Part shown: piece by piece, positions 44,487 through 53,692 of the stretch | Layout: each line of letters opens with the position of its first letter | Numbering within the stretch: position 1 is the stretch's first letter | DNA from: Janibacter sp. Soil728 | GTDB lineage: Bacteria; Actinomycetota; Actinomycetes; Actinomycetales; Dermatophilaceae | Assembly (NCBI RefSeq): GCF_001428305.1 | Contig: NZ_LMRZ01000004.1 | Span: 407,399-471,398 of the forward strand | Direction of reading: 5' to 3' | DNA: 64,000 nucleotides | Translations under genes and position numbers: made by a program | The notes under the pieces: generated by a model | Told to the model about the DNA's origin: nothing | The model's input: only the letters and a program-made list of their open reading frames with translations | Databases searched by the model: none

Positions 44487-44505
44487 GGTTAATCCCGTGT
44501 TAACC
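44487..44505 (-). promoter_or_regulatory. GlnR-box-like repeat upstream of narK
   Basis: GGTTAATCCCGTGTTAACC on the plus strand contains GTTAA-N6-GTTAA, two 5-bp boxes with an 11-bp period, and it is also an inverted repeat (GGTTAA/TTAACC). GlnR in actinobacteria binds two 5-bp boxes separated by 6 nt (GTNAC-N6-GNAAC type). Spacing fits; the bases fit partly. It lies 44 nt before the narK start. The AT-rich island stands out in the GC-rich gap. Confidence 0.5.
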
Positions 44506-44572
44506 GCCCCGCACGCCGGCGACCACGCACGTGTGAGGCCACGAAGGAACCCTGCGGATGCAGGGGGAGGGG

Positions 44573-45886
44573 TCAGGGGGTCTCGGTGAGGAAGATCGTC
44601 TCGACCGCTGGCTGCCCCTGGCTCAGCTGGTGCGCGGACCGCGGCAGCTCGGCCACGGATGCCTCGTGCCGGGCTCGTCCCGCCTCCAGCGTCGCGTGCT
44701 CACGCCCGACGACCTCGCCGTCGGCCACGAGTCGCACGAGCAGGTCGCGGTCGTCGGCGTCGCCGACCGGCTGCTCGCCGATGCCGAGCACCTCGGCCTC
44801 GACGACACCGAGCGGGTTGCGGCGACGCAGCGCGTACTTGCGTCCACCGATCGACACCTTGTCCTTGCTCTTCTTGGCGACCCCGATCATCGTGCCCGCG
44901 TCGTCCTCACGGGCGACGAGCTTGTAGACCATCGACGCGGTCGGGTGTCCGGAGCCGGTGACCACGCGCGTCCCGACGCCGTAGGTGTCGACCGGTGCCG
45001 CGGCCAGCGCGGCGATCGCGTACTCGTCGAGGTCGGAGGTGACGACGATCTTGGTCTCGGTCGCGCCCAGCGCGTCCAGCTGCTCGCGGACCTCGCTCGC
45101 CTGGACCACGAGGTCCCCCGAGTCGAGACGCACCCCACCGAGGGAGGTGCCGCCGACCTCGATGGCCGTGCTCACCCCTTCGGTCACGTCGTAGGTGTCC
45201 ACGAGCAGCGTGGTGCCGGTGCCGAGGGAGGCGATCTGCGCCTCGAAGGCCTCGCGCTCGCTCTCGTGGAGCAGGGTGAAGGCGTGCGCCGCGGTCCCGC
45301 CCGTGGGCACGCCGTAGCGGCGTCCCGCCTCGAGGTTGGAGGTCGAGGAGAAACCGGCGATGTACGCCGCCCGGGCCGCAGCGACGGCTGCCCCGTCGTG
45401 GGTGCGGCGGCTGCCCATCTCGATGACCGGTCGGGTCCCGGCCGCACCGGTCATCCGTGAGGCCGCCGAGGCGACCGCGGAGTCGTGGTTGAGGATCGAC
45501 AGGACGACCGTCTCGAGGATCACGCCGTGCGCGAAGTCGGACTCGACGACGAGCACGGGGGAGTAGGGGAAGTAGGTCTCGCCCTCGGCGTAGCCCCACA
45601 CGTCCCCGTCGAAGCGGTAGTCGGCGAGGAAGTCGAGCGTCCGCTGGTCGACGACCTCGCGGTCGCGCAGGTCCGCCAGCTCCGCGTCGCCGAAGCGGAA
45701 GTCCTCGATCGCGTCGAGCACCCGCCCGACCCCGGCGAGGACGCCGTAGCGCCTTCCCGACGGCAGCCGCCGAGCGAAGGTCTCGAAGACGCACTGACGC
45801 GATGCGGCGCCGCTGTGGAGGGCAGCCTGGAGCATCGTCAGCTCGTAGTGATCGGTGAGCAGCGCGGTGCTGGGTCGGATCGTCAC
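44573..45886 (-). CDS. pncB: Nicotinate phosphoribosyltransferase
   Basis: 437 residues; joins nicotinate to PRPP to give nicotinate mononucleotide in NAD salvage. Landmarks: ALLTDHYELTMLQAALHSG at the N-terminus, FETFARRLPSGRRYGVLAGVGR, EMGSRRTHDGAAVAAARAAYIAGFSSTSN, GTAAHAFTLLHESEREAF (catalytic His) and VRLDSGDL. The GTG at 45886 places MTIRPSTALLTDHYELTM-like N-terminus correctly; earlier in-frame codons run into clpS on the other strand. Divergent from clpS with only 24 nt between starts, so their promoters overlap. Confidence 0.95.
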   Translation of the reverse strand: MTIRPSTALLTDHYELTMLQAALHSGAASRQCVFETFARRLPSGRRYGVLAGVGRVLDAIEDFRFGDAELADLRDREVVDQRTLDFLADYRFDGDVWGYAEGETYFPYSPVLVVESDFAHGVILETVVLSILNHDSAVASAASRMTGAAGTRPVIEMGSRRTHDGAAVAAARAAYIAGFSSTSNLEAGRRYGVPTGGTAAHAFTLLHESEREAFEAQIASLGTGTTLLVDTYDVTEGVSTAIEVGGTSLGGVRLDSGDLVVQASEVREQLDALGATETKIVVTSDLDEYAIAALAAAPVDTYGVGTRVVTGSGHPTASMVYKLVAREDDAGTMIGVAKKSKDKVSIGGRKYALRRRNPLGVVEAEVLGIGEQPVGDADDRDLLVRLVADGEVVGREHATLEAGRARHEASVAELPRSAHQLSQGQPAVETIFLTETP

Positions 45887-45910
45887 GCTGGCCACTCTAG
45901 GGTGGAGGGC

Positions 45911-46201
45911 GTGTCCATCGCCCCAGCCGAGCAGCAGACGAGCGAGCCCGACGTCGTCGAGGCCGTCGACACCCCGTGGATCACGTTGGTGTGGAATGAC
46001 CCGGTCAACCTCATGTCCTACGTGACCTGGGTCTTCCAGACGCACTTCGGGTACTCCAAGCAGCAGGCCGAGAAGCTCATGATGGATGTCCACCTCAAGG
46101 GGCGCGCCGTCGTGGCGAACGGCCCCAAGGAGCAGATGGAAGCCGACACCGAGGCGCTGCAGGGCTACGGCCTGTGGGCGACCTTCCAGAAGGACGTCTG
46201 A
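45911..46201 (+). CDS. clpS: ClpS adaptor protein
   Basis: 96 residues; binds ClpA/ClpC and delivers N-degron substrates. WITLVWNDPVNLMSYVTWVFQTHFGYSKQQAEKLMMDVHLKGRAVV is the conserved core, including the Asn/Asp pair that recognises the alpha-amino group. Start is a GTG with GGAGGG 5 nt upstream. It overlaps the DUF2017 gene by one base (TGATG), the usual clpS-DUF2017-murI order of actinobacteria. Confidence 0.95.
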   Translation: MSIAPAEQQTSEPDVVEAVDTPWITLVWNDPVNLMSYVTWVFQTHFGYSKQQAEKLMMDVHLKGRAVVANGPKEQMEADTEALQGYGLWATFQKDV

Positions 46202-46842
46202 TGGCGCACGCGTTCACCGCCGACGGTCAGGAGCTCGTCGCGATCATGGACGAGGACGAGCGGGCCGTCGTGGCCGGCCTGTGCCTGCAGGTCATGGACC
46301 TCGTCGCTCCCACCAGCACCACGGCGAAGGGGGATCCCAGCGACCCCTTCGAGGCGATCGTGGCCGGGCTGGGTGACCTGGCGACGGACACCGAGGACGG
46401 TGCGGCCGGACTCGACGTGCCCGACCGGGCCTTCGGTCTCGACCACGACCGTGACCCGGCGCTGGATCGCCTCTTCCCGACGGGCAACCGCGAGGACGAG
46501 CAGGAGGCGGCGGAGTTTCGCCGGTTCACCGAGCAGGGGCTGCGCCAGCGCAAGCACCAGGGCCTGACGACGACGGTGCGCACCCTCGAGGCTGCCGACG
46601 ACGACCGGTGGGTCGTGACGCGGGCGCAGGCACCGGCCGTGCTCATCGCGCTCACCGACATCCGACTCGTCATGGGCGAGCGGCTCGGGCTGCGCACCGA
46701 CGAGGACGCCAACCGGCTCGAGGAGCTCATCGAGACCCTCGATGCGGACGACCCCGCGGTCTTCGCACTGAGCATCTACGACTTCCTCACCTGGCTGCAG
46801 GAGTCGCTGACCCAGGCACTCATCGGCGAGGACGACGAGTGA
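46201..46842 (+). CDS. DUF2017 domain protein
   Basis: 213 residues, acidic and all-helical in appearance. [34 protein letters not shown] at the start and [47 protein letters not shown] at the end are the conserved ends of the family. The role is unknown; constant linkage with clpS suggests work around the Clp protease. Translationally coupled to clpS (1-nt overlap) and murI (4-nt overlap). Confidence 0.9.
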   Translation: MAHAFTADGQELVAIMDEDERAVVAGLCLQVMDLVAPTSTTAKGDPSDPFEAIVAGLGDLATDTEDGAAGLDVPDRAFGLDHDRDPALDRLFPTGNREDEQEAAEFRRFTEQGLRQRKHQGLTTTVRTLEAADDDRWVVTRAQAPAVLIALTDIRLVMGERLGLRTDEDANRLEELIETLDADDPAVFALSIYDFLTWLQESLTQALIGEDDE

Positions 46843-47660
46843 GCAGTGCACCGGCAGCGGCCCAGCCCATCGGCATCTTCGACTCCGGGCTCGGCGGTCT
46901 GACGGTCGCCCGCGCCGTGCTCGACCAGCTGCCCCACGAGTCCATCGCCTACCTCGGCGACACGGCGCGAGCCCCCTACGGCCCCAAGCCGATCGCCCAG
47001 ACCCGCCAGTACGCGCTCGAGTGCCTCGACCGTCTGGTCGACCACGGCGTCAAGCTCCTCGTCATCGCCTGCAACACGGCCAGCGCCGCCGTCCTGCACG
47101 ATGCGCGCGAGCGCTACGACGTCCCGGTCGTCGAGGTCATCCGGCCGGCCGTGCGCCGCGCTGTCCTGGCCACGCGCAACCAGCGCGTCGGCGTGATCTC
47201 GACGGCGGGCACGCACCGCTCGCGGGCCTACCTCGACGCCTTCGCCGCGGCCCCCCAGACGCAGGTCATCTCGCAGCCCTGCCCGCGGTTCGTGGAGCTG
47301 GTCGAGGCGGGGACGACGTCCGGGCCGGAGGTGCTCGACGTCGCGCGCGCCTACCTCGCCCCCCTTCGTCAGGCAGAGGTGGACACCCTCGTGCTGGGCT
47401 GCACCCACTACCCGCTGCTGACCGGCGCGCTCTCCTACGTCATGGGCGAGGGTGTCACGCTCGTCTCATCGGCCGAGGAGACCGCCAAGGACGTCTACCG
47501 TGTTCTTGCGGACCTCGACCTGCTGCGCCCCGAGACCCTCCCGGACCCCGCCCACGGGTTCACGACCACGGGGGACCCGGAGCGCTTCCGGTTGCTGGCC
47601 CGCCGCTTCCTCGGACCCGAGGTCGCAGATGTCTTCGCCACCTTGGGAGAAGAGCGTTGA
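46839..47660 (+). CDS. murI: Glutamate racemase
   Basis: 273 residues; makes D-glutamate for peptidoglycan. [17 protein letters not shown] carries the catalytic Asp; the two catalytic cysteines are C78 (ACNTAS) and C188 (GCTHYPLL). [13 protein letters not shown] is intact. The GTG start overlaps the DUF2017 stop by 4 nt, and the TTG of the next gene overlaps its stop by 4 nt. At residue 175 the codons CCC CTT CGT (PLR) are part of a CCCCTTCGTC word and use minor codons for Leu and Arg. Confidence 0.97.
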   Translation: MSSAPAAAQPIGIFDSGLGGLTVARAVLDQLPHESIAYLGDTARAPYGPKPIAQTRQYALECLDRLVDHGVKLLVIACNTASAAVLHDARERYDVPVVEVIRPAVRRAVLATRNQRVGVISTAGTHRSRAYLDAFAAAPQTQVISQPCPRFVELVEAGTTSGPEVLDVARAYLAPLRQAEVDTLVLGCTHYPLLTGALSYVMGEGVTLVSSAEETAKDVYRVLADLDLLRPETLPDPAHGFTTTGDPERFRLLARRFLGPEVADVFATLGEER

Positions 47661-48424
47661 GGCTCACCGTCGTCGGCTGTTCCGGCTCCTTCGCAGGACC
47701 GGACTCGCCCGCCTCGTGCTACCTCGTGACCGCCGAGCACGAGGGCCGTACCTGGCGCCTCGTCCTCGATCTGGGCAACGGCGCACTCGGCGCGCTGCAG
47801 CGGCACACCGACCTCGCCGACATCGACGCGGTCCTGATCAGCCACCTGCACCCCGACCACTGCATCGACCTGACCGGTCTGTACGTCACACGCACCTACC
47901 GTCCGGAGGGCCCGCTCACCGGACGGCTGCCCGTCTACGGTCCGGCCGGGAGCGAGCAGCGGCTCACCGATGCCTACGAGGGCATGGCCGAAGGGGGGAT
48001 GTCCGGCGTCCTCGACTTCCGCCGGATCTCCACGAGCGTCCCGACGCACATCGGTCCTTTCGTCGTGCGGTCCTTCCGCGTCGACCATCCCGTGGAGGCC
48101 TACGGCTTCCGGGTCGAGGCCGACGGCGCGGTCCTCGCCTACAGCGGTGACACCGATGTCTGCGATGCTCTCGGGCCCCTCTTCGCCGGCGCCGATCTCG
48201 TGCTCGCCGACTCCGCCTTCGTCGAGGGACGCGATGAGGTGCGCGGTGTCCACCTCACCGGACGGCGTGCTGCTGAGGCCGCGCTGGCTGCTGGTGGGGT
48301 CGGTCGCCTGATGCTCACCCACATCCCTGCGTGGAATGACCCGGAGGTCTGCCGGGCGCAGGCGGCCGAGGTGTGGCCCGGCGAGGTCGAGCTGGCCCGC
48401 CCGGACGCGACCTACGAGATGTGA
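47657..48424 (+). CDS. MBL-fold metallo-hydrolase (RNase Z/ElaC-like)
   Basis: 255 residues. The metal motif HLHPDH occurs in [18 protein letters not shown] near residue 66, with later ligands in [13 protein letters not shown] (Asp) and LMLTHIPAW (His). [23 protein letters not shown] at the start is typical for the cyclic-nucleotide phosphodiesterase/ElaC-like group encoded next to murI and rph in actinobacteria. It starts with TTG overlapping murI, so it is co-translated. Confidence 0.88.
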   Translation: MRLTVVGCSGSFAGPDSPASCYLVTAEHEGRTWRLVLDLGNGALGALQRHTDLADIDAVLISHLHPDHCIDLTGLYVTRTYRPEGPLTGRLPVYGPAGSEQRLTDAYEGMAEGGMSGVLDFRRISTSVPTHIGPFVVRSFRVDHPVEAYGFRVEADGAVLAYSGDTDVCDALGPLFAGADLVLADSAFVEGRDEVRGVHLTGRRAAEAALAAGGVGRLMLTHIPAWNDPEVCRAQAAEVWPGEVELARPDATYEM

Positions 48425-49245
48425 GCCTCCCACCGCTGGAGATCAGCGACGTCATCACGCCGGGGCCGGTCCGCCGATCGGAGGCCGTGGCGCGCCTGCG
48501 AGCGGCCGGGCAGCTGCCGGCAGCGCGTCTCGTCGAGCGGATGCCGGCCACGGACGACGTCCTCGACGACGCGCACGTCGTGGCGCTCATGCGCCGTGTG
48601 CACGCCGAGCTGCAGCGGCTCGGGGAGGAGCTGCAGCTGCCGCACCGGGTCGCCGAGGACCTGGACCGGCTGCGGGAGCGAGCGGGGCGCCCCCTTCGTC
48701 GGGTCGTCGACCTGGGCTGCGGCAGCGGGTACGTGCTGCGGTGGCTGAGCCACGCGCCGTCGATGGCGGGGGTCGAGCTGGTCGGGGTGGACCACGACCC
48801 CGGGCTGATGGAGTGGGCCGCGCGGCTCGGCGCGGCCGACGGGTGCCGCGCGCGCTTCGTCGTGGGGGACGCCCTGGCGCCCGGAGTCGCGATCGAGGAC
48901 CCCGAGGCGACGGTCGTCATCTCGAGCGGCGTCCTGCACCACCTGTCGGCGCAGGACCTGCGGGGCTTCTTCGCCGCGCACGAGGCGGCCGGCGTCGCCG
49001 GGTTCGCGCACTACGACCCGGAGCCCGGATGGTTGACCAACCTCGGCTCGTGGGTCTTCCACCGGGCACGGATGCGCGAGGCGGTCTCCCGCCATGACGG
49101 CAACCTGTCGATGCGGCGTGCCCACCCGGCCGCCGTGCTCCGCGACGCCGTCGCCGCCGGTGCGCCGGGCTACTCCGCCGAGTGCGCGAGCGGCCAGAGC
49201 GTGCTGCGGGTGCTGCGTCCCGTCACGGGGACGAAGGGAGCCTGA
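48421..49245 (+). CDS. Class I SAM-dependent methyltransferase
   Basis: 274 residues. The SAM site is VVDLGCGSGYVLRWL near 99-113, the acidic residue of motif II is in LVGVDHDPGLMEWA and motif IV-like VVISSGVLHHL follows. The N-terminal 95 residues are helical and may bind substrate. The substrate is unknown. The GTG overlaps the metallo-hydrolase stop (GTGA), and the next gene overlaps its stop by one base. Confidence 0.85.
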   Translation: MSLPPLEISDVITPGPVRRSEAVARLRAAGQLPAARLVERMPATDDVLDDAHVVALMRRVHAELQRLGEELQLPHRVAEDLDRLRERAGRPLRRVVDLGCGSGYVLRWLSHAPSMAGVELVGVDHDPGLMEWAARLGAADGCRARFVVGDALAPGVAIEDPEATVVISSGVLHHLSAQDLRGFFAAHEAAGVAGFAHYDPEPGWLTNLGSWVFHRARMREAVSRHDGNLSMRRAHPAAVLRDAVAAGAPGYSAECASGQSVLRVLRPVTGTKGA

Positions 49246-49775
49246 TGGGCTGGGTCCTCGCCCTCACCCTCGTCGTCGGGCTGGACGCGGCGCTCAGCGG
49301 GTACCGCGCCGTGCAGGGACGGTCCGGCCGTCTGCCATCGCGTCGGCGCGACCTCACCGCGCACCTCACCGGTCTCCGGGTGGGCATCATGCTGCTGGCG
49401 GTGCCCGTCGTGCTCGGGGTGATGGCGACGTCCGAGGCCGAGCGCGAGGCGGTCGCCCGTGCCGGTGTCCTCTGGTCGTCCTGGCTGGCCCTGCCGACCG
49501 TCCTCGCGCTGCTCGTGCTGCTGACGCTCACCTGGCGCTGGCGCTACCTCGCCACGGCGCTCGTGCTCGGCCCGATGACCTGGCTGCGCCCGGTGGCTGC
49601 CGTGATGGCGGGGGTCGCCGGCGCCGCCCAGGTCGAGGAGTGGCCGGCCAGGGCGGCGGTGCTGCTCACGGTGGTGGCCGTCCTGGCCGTCGAGCCGGTC
49701 GTGGGGCGCGTCTCGTACTGCAGTTCGGGGGAGAGGCGACGAGATCCCGGGGATCTCACCGGGCTCGCGCGCTGA
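49245..49775 (+). CDS. Small membrane protein of unknown function
   Basis: 176 residues with four or five hydrophobic segments (about 2-19, 44-62, 76-96, 101-125, 135-152). Charged loops hold SEAEREAVARAG. No family recognised. The last 20 residues (RVSYCSSGERRRDPGDLTGLAR region) are encoded by a structured inverted-repeat element (49714-49786) and look unlike the rest, so the C-terminus may have been altered by it. Confidence 0.65.
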   Translation: MGWVLALTLVVGLDAALSGYRAVQGRSGRLPSRRRDLTAHLTGLRVGIMLLAVPVVLGVMATSEAEREAVARAGVLWSSWLALPTVLALLVLLTLTWRWRYLATALVLGPMTWLRPVAAVMAGVAGAAQVEEWPARAAVLLTVVAVLAVEPVVGRVSYCSSGERRRDPGDLTGLAR

Positions 49776-49786
49776 ACTGCAGTACG
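49714..49786. repeat. Nested inverted repeat at a convergent gene end
   Basis: Outer arms CGTACTGCAGTTC (49714-49726) and GAACTGCAGTACG (49774-49786) are perfect over 13 bp. Between them lies GAGATCCC-G-GGGATCTC (49741-49757), a perfect 8-bp palindrome with a 1-nt centre. The element overlaps the last codons of the membrane-protein gene and ends 21 nt before the stop of the convergent ABC ATPase gene. It could be a terminator for both or a small inserted element. Confidence 0.85.
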
Positions 49787-49806
49787 ACACGCGGTCGGCT
49801 CCAGCG

Positions 49807-50628
49807 TCAGACGGGCACGATCATCGGCGTCCCGGCCACGGGGTCCGGGACGGTCACGCACTCGACGCCGAAGACCTCCTGCACCAGCTCCGGGGTGACG
49901 ACCTCGGTGGGGGAGCCCTCGGCGACGACGGCGCCGTCGCGCATGGCGATGACGTGGTCGGCATGACGGCACGCCTCGTTGAGGTCGTGCAGAACCATGA
50001 CGACGGTGATGCCGCGCTGCTCGTTGAGCTCCCGGAGCAGGCGCAGGACCTCCAGCCGGTGGGCCAGGTCGAGGTAGGTCGTCGGCTCGTCGAGGAGCAG
50101 CACAGGGGTCTGCTGGGCCAGGACCAGGGCGACCCAGACTCGCTGACGCTGACCGCCGGACAGCTCGTCCACGACACGGTCCGCCAGCTGAGAGGTGCCC
50201 GTGGCGGCCATGGCCCCGACGACGGCGTCCTCGTCCTGTGCGGTCCATCGTCCGAAGGCACCTCGGTGCGGGAACCGTCCGCGGGCCACGAGGTCGCGCA
50301 CGGTGAGCTGTTCGGGGACGACATTCGTCTGCGGGAGCAGGCCGAGGCTGCGGGCCACCTGACGCGTGGGCAGCGAGTGCACGGGCTGACCGTCGAGCAG
50401 GACGGCACCGCCACTGGGCCGCAGGACCCGGCCCATGGATCGCAGGAGGGTCGACTTGCCGCAGCCGTTGGGTCCGACGATGGCGGTGACGACCCCGTCC
50501 GGCAGCTCCAGGTCGAGACCCTGCAGGACGGCGCGGTCGCCGTAGCCCACATCCAGTCCGGCGGCCCGTACGAGCGGTCGCTCCTGTGCTGGCGCGGCGG
50601 GACCGGTCGAGGTCGTCGTGGTCGTCAT
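49807..50628 (-). CDS. Iron-siderophore ABC transporter ATP-binding protein (FecE/FepC type)
   Basis: 273 residues. Walker A GPNGCGKSTLLRSMG, Q-loop LLPQTNVVPEQLTV, signature LSGGQRQRVWVAL, Walker B VLLLDEPTTYLDLAHR and VLHDLNEACRHADHV are all present and follow the FepC/FecE consensus, including the TTYLD typical of iron-chelate importers. It overlaps the permease gene by 4 nt. It is the last gene of a four-gene iron operon under the DtxR-like box at 53693. Confidence 0.95.
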   Translation of the reverse strand: MTTTTTSTGPAAPAQERPLVRAAGLDVGYGDRAVLQGLDLELPDGVVTAIVGPNGCGKSTLLRSMGRVLRPSGGAVLLDGQPVHSLPTRQVARSLGLLPQTNVVPEQLTVRDLVARGRFPHRGAFGRWTAQDEDAVVGAMAATGTSQLADRVVDELSGGQRQRVWVALVLAQQTPVLLLDEPTTYLDLAHRLEVLRLLRELNEQRGITVVMVLHDLNEACRHADHVIAMRDGAVVAEGSPTEVVTPELVQEVFGVECVTVPDPVAGTPMIVPV

Positions 50629-51626
50629 GAGGTACGTCCCATCCGATGGAGGAGCCAGAGGAGGTAGGGGGCCCCGAGCGCGGCCGTGACCACGCCGGCC
50701 GGCAACGAGGTGGGGGCAAGGAGGTTCTTGCCGATGACGTCGGCGACGAGGACGAGCAGCGCGCCGATGAGCGCGGCGCACGTCAGGGTGCTCGGCGAGG
50801 TCGGACCGACGAGCCGCCGGGCGATGTGGGGGGCGCCGAGCGCGACGAAGGCGATCGGTCCCGTGACTGCCACCGCCACCCCGGCGAGCAGGGCGGATGC
50901 GAGGAGGAGGAGGTGACGTGTCCGCGTCACGCTGACCCCGGCCCCGATGGCGAGCTCGTCCCCGAGCTCGAGGGTCGCCAGGTGGCGCAGGAGTACATAG
51001 GCGAGCGGCAGGGTGAGGGCGGCCCCCACGAGGATGCTCGTGACGTGGGTCCACGTCCGCGCGTGGAGACTGCCGGCGAGCCACACCTCGGCCGCTCCCA
51101 GGCGGTCGACCGGGATGCGCGCGATCGTCAGGGTCACGCCGGCGCTCGCGATCGCGTGCAGCCCGATGCCGATGAGGACGAGGCGGGCACCCGACGGGTT
51201 GCGGTGCCCGAGCGCCTGGAGGAGCGCGGTCGCGACCAGCGCTCCCGCTCCGGCGGCGAGCGGCAGCAGTGCCGGGCTGACCGCAGCGCTGATCGCCACG
51301 ACCGTGGCCAGGCTCGCTCCGGCGGTCACCCCGACGATGTCGGGGGAGGCCAGCGGGTTGCGCATGAGTCCCTGCATGAGGGTGCCCGATGCACCGAGAG
51401 TGGCGCCGGCGCCGAGCGCCACGAGGATCCGGGGGAGGCGCAGCTCCCGGACGATGAAGACATCACCGGGGTCGCCGAGACCCAGGGCCGCGCCCACGGC
51501 GCGGCCGACGGACAGCTCGCTGGACCCGAGGGCGATGGCGCAGGCCATGGCGGCGAGGACCATCACTGCCAGGGCCGAAGAGAGGACGACCGCCCGTGCT
51601 CGGGGCTGCCGGGGGAAGGCGGTCAC
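50625..51626 (-). CDS. Iron-siderophore ABC permease (FecCD family)
   Basis: 333 residues, eight to ten helices. FecCD landmarks: LRLPRILVALGAGATLGASGTLMQGLMRNPLASPDIVGVTAGA near 50-95 and GPIAFVALGAPHIARRLVG near 240, the loop that contacts the ATPase. It pairs with the second permease upstream, overlapping by 4 nt. GTG start. Confidence 0.95.
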   Translation of the reverse strand: MTAFPRQPRARAVVLSSALAVMVLAAMACAIALGSSELSVGRAVGAALGLGDPGDVFIVRELRLPRILVALGAGATLGASGTLMQGLMRNPLASPDIVGVTAGASLATVVAISAAVSPALLPLAAGAGALVATALLQALGHRNPSGARLVLIGIGLHAIASAGVTLTIARIPVDRLGAAEVWLAGSLHARTWTHVTSILVGAALTLPLAYVLLRHLATLELGDELAIGAGVSVTRTRHLLLLASALLAGVAVAVTGPIAFVALGAPHIARRLVGPTSPSTLTCAALIGALLVLVADVIGKNLLAPTSLPAGVVTAALGAPYLLWLLHRMGRTS

Positions 51627-52669
51627 AGGACCCCCTTCGCTCGTGCGGCGATGCGGATGAGCACCGGCGCTCCGATGAGTGCGGTGAGGACCCCTGCCTG
51701 GATCTCGGAGGGGCGGGCGATGACGCGACCGACGAGGTCGGCGGTGAGCAGCACGATCGGGCCGAGCACCGCCGACGTGATCAGCACGTCCCGGTGCGCA
51801 CCGCCGACGAGGGCTCGGGCGAGGTGGGGGACGATCAGGCCGAGGAAGGCGATGGGTCCGGCGACCGCGACGGCGACGGCGGACAGCGCAACCGCGGTCG
51901 CTCCAGCGAGGAGCCGGACGCGACGTGGGTGCTGGCCGAGACCGACGGCGGCCTCGTCCCCGAGCGACAGCGCATCCAGCGAGCGGGCCAGCAGCGCGGC
52001 CGCGACCAGCCCCAGACCGACCAGGGGGAGCAGGGGGGAGACCGACGACGCATCACGACCGGCGAGCGAGCCCGCGAGCCAGTGACGCACCTCGTCGGCG
52101 TCCGTGTGGTTGAGCGCGAGGAGGCCCTGGGTCCAGGCCGAGAGCAGCAGGGAGACGATCGCACCCGACAGGGCCAACCGGATCGGGGAGAGGGCATCGC
52201 GTCCCGTTCCGGCCAGCGCGAGGGCGGTGCCCGCGGCGACCGCGCCCCCGACGAAGGCGGCCCACACGGCGTACGAGGCGGGGGCGCCCAGCATGGCCAC
52301 GACCACGACGACGGCGAAGCCGGCGCCGGCGGTGATGCCGAGCAGGGTCGGGGAGGCGAGCGGGTTGCGGGTGGCGCCCTGGAGGAGCACGCCCGCCACG
52401 GCCAGGCACAGACCGGCGACGAGACCCGCGACGGTGCGCGGGAGACGCAGGTCCATGACGATGAGGTGGGCCTCGGTGCTCCGCTCCCCGAGGAGGGCCT
52501 GGACGACCTCGCGGGGAGGCAACGGGACCGAGCCGATGGCGAAGCTGGCCAGGACGACGGCCGCGAGGACCACGACGAGCACGGCCGGGACGAGGGTGGC
52601 CCGGGCGGCGCCCGTCCGGGGTGCGCGTGTGGCCGCGCGCACCCCGGACGGACGCAGGTCGACGCTCAC
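51623..52669 (-). CDS. Iron-siderophore ABC permease (FecCD family)
   Basis: 348 residues. LRLPRTVAGLVAGLCLAVAGVLLQGATRNPLASPTLLGITAGAGF and GPIAFLGLIVPHLARALVG are the same two FecCD landmarks. The GTG at 52669 is preferred; the open frame extends upstream only as a shadow of the binding-protein gene. It forms a heterodimeric channel with the product of 50625-51626. Confidence 0.93.
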   Translation of the reverse strand: MSVDLRPSGVRAATRAPRTGAARATLVPAVLVVVLAAVVLASFAIGSVPLPPREVVQALLGERSTEAHLIVMDLRLPRTVAGLVAGLCLAVAGVLLQGATRNPLASPTLLGITAGAGFAVVVVVAMLGAPASYAVWAAFVGGAVAAGTALALAGTGRDALSPIRLALSGAIVSLLLSAWTQGLLALNHTDADEVRHWLAGSLAGRDASSVSPLLPLVGLGLVAAALLARSLDALSLGDEAAVGLGQHPRRVRLLAGATAVALSAVAVAVAGPIAFLGLIVPHLARALVGGAHRDVLITSAVLGPIVLLTADLVGRVIARPSEIQAGVLTALIGAPVLIRIAARAKGVL

Positions 52670-53640
52670 TTGTCGGTGAGCAGGTTGTCCTCGAGGTCGT
52701 CGAGCATGGCGTGGGCCGACCCGATGCCGCCGCCGAGGTTCCAGTGGCTCTCGTCGACGATGACGACGTCGTCCCGCTTGACGGCCGAGAGGTTCTTCCA
52801 CAGGTCGGTCTTGGTCCAGTGGTCGAGCTGCTCGTCGAGGGTCCGGTTGCCCTTCTGGGCATAGTGCTCGGACGAGACCATCTGGAAGATCACGTCACCG
52901 TCCATCTCCGGGATGCGCTCTTCGGAGATCTCGATCAGCTGCTCGGACTTCTCCCAGTCCTTGACCCGCTGGGCCTTGGGCCGCTTCAGGCCGACGTCGC
53001 GCAGGACGGAGCCCGGGAACCCGGTGAGGTAGATGCGCACCTCGTCCGGCATGAAGCGGATGACCGAGGCCTCGGTGTCGGCCTTGCCGGCAGCGACGAG
53101 GTCCTTGCTCAGGCCGTCGACCCGCTTCTCGTAGTCGGCGAGGATCTTCTCGCCCTCCTGCGGCCGGCACAGCGACTCGGCCCACAGGGAGACGTTGTCC
53201 TTCCAGCTCACCCCGATGGTCTCCGAGACGACGGTGGGCGCGATCTTCGACAGCTTGTCGTAGAGGGCCTCGTGGCGCAGCTTCGAGCCGAGGATCAGGT
53301 CGGGCTTGAGGGAGGCGATCTTCTCCAGGTCGGGCTCGATCTCGGTGCCCACCACCTCGGCCTCCTCGACCTCGTCGGGCAGGTACTCGTACCAGTCATC
53401 GGTCCACGGCTCGACGACGCCGACCGGCGTGACCCCCAGAGCGAGGACCGAGTCGGTCTGGCCCTGGCCGAGGGTGACGACCTTCTTGGGCTCGCACGGG
53501 ACGTCCGTCGTGCCCATGGCGTGCTCGACGGAGGCCGAGTTCTCGGAGTCCGCGGAGGCCCCGGGGTCCGAGGATCCGCAGGCTGCGAGGGACAGGGACA
53601 GCGCGGTCGCGATCGCGACCGCTCCAAGGCGTGGTGTCAT
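52666..53640 (-). CDS. Iron-siderophore ABC substrate-binding lipoprotein
   Basis: 324 residues. Signal peptide with lipobox LAAC at about residues 17-20 (LSLSLAACGSS), then an acidic linker and a two-lobe FepB/FhuD-like binding domain: VVTLGQGQTDSVLALGVTPVGVV, DLEKIASLKPDLILG and SAVKRDDVVIVDESHW. The ATG at 53640 is placed by the signal peptide. It is the first gene of the operon and is released as a membrane-anchored lipoprotein in the Gram-positive envelope. The ligand is probably a ferric siderophore. Confidence 0.95.
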   Translation of the reverse strand: MTPRLGAVAIATALSLSLAACGSSDPGASADSENSASVEHAMGTTDVPCEPKKVVTLGQGQTDSVLALGVTPVGVVEPWTDDWYEYLPDEVEEAEVVGTEIEPDLEKIASLKPDLILGSKLRHEALYDKLSKIAPTVVSETIGVSWKDNVSLWAESLCRPQEGEKILADYEKRVDGLSKDLVAAGKADTEASVIRFMPDEVRIYLTGFPGSVLRDVGLKRPKAQRVKDWEKSEQLIEISEERIPEMDGDVIFQMVSSEHYAQKGNRTLDEQLDHWTKTDLWKNLSAVKRDDVVIVDESHWNLGGGIGSAHAMLDDLEDNLLTDK

Positions 53641-53692
53641 CAGGGGGCTCCGGGGTGGGGACGAGGGGCTGGGCATGGAGAAAACTAGGGTG

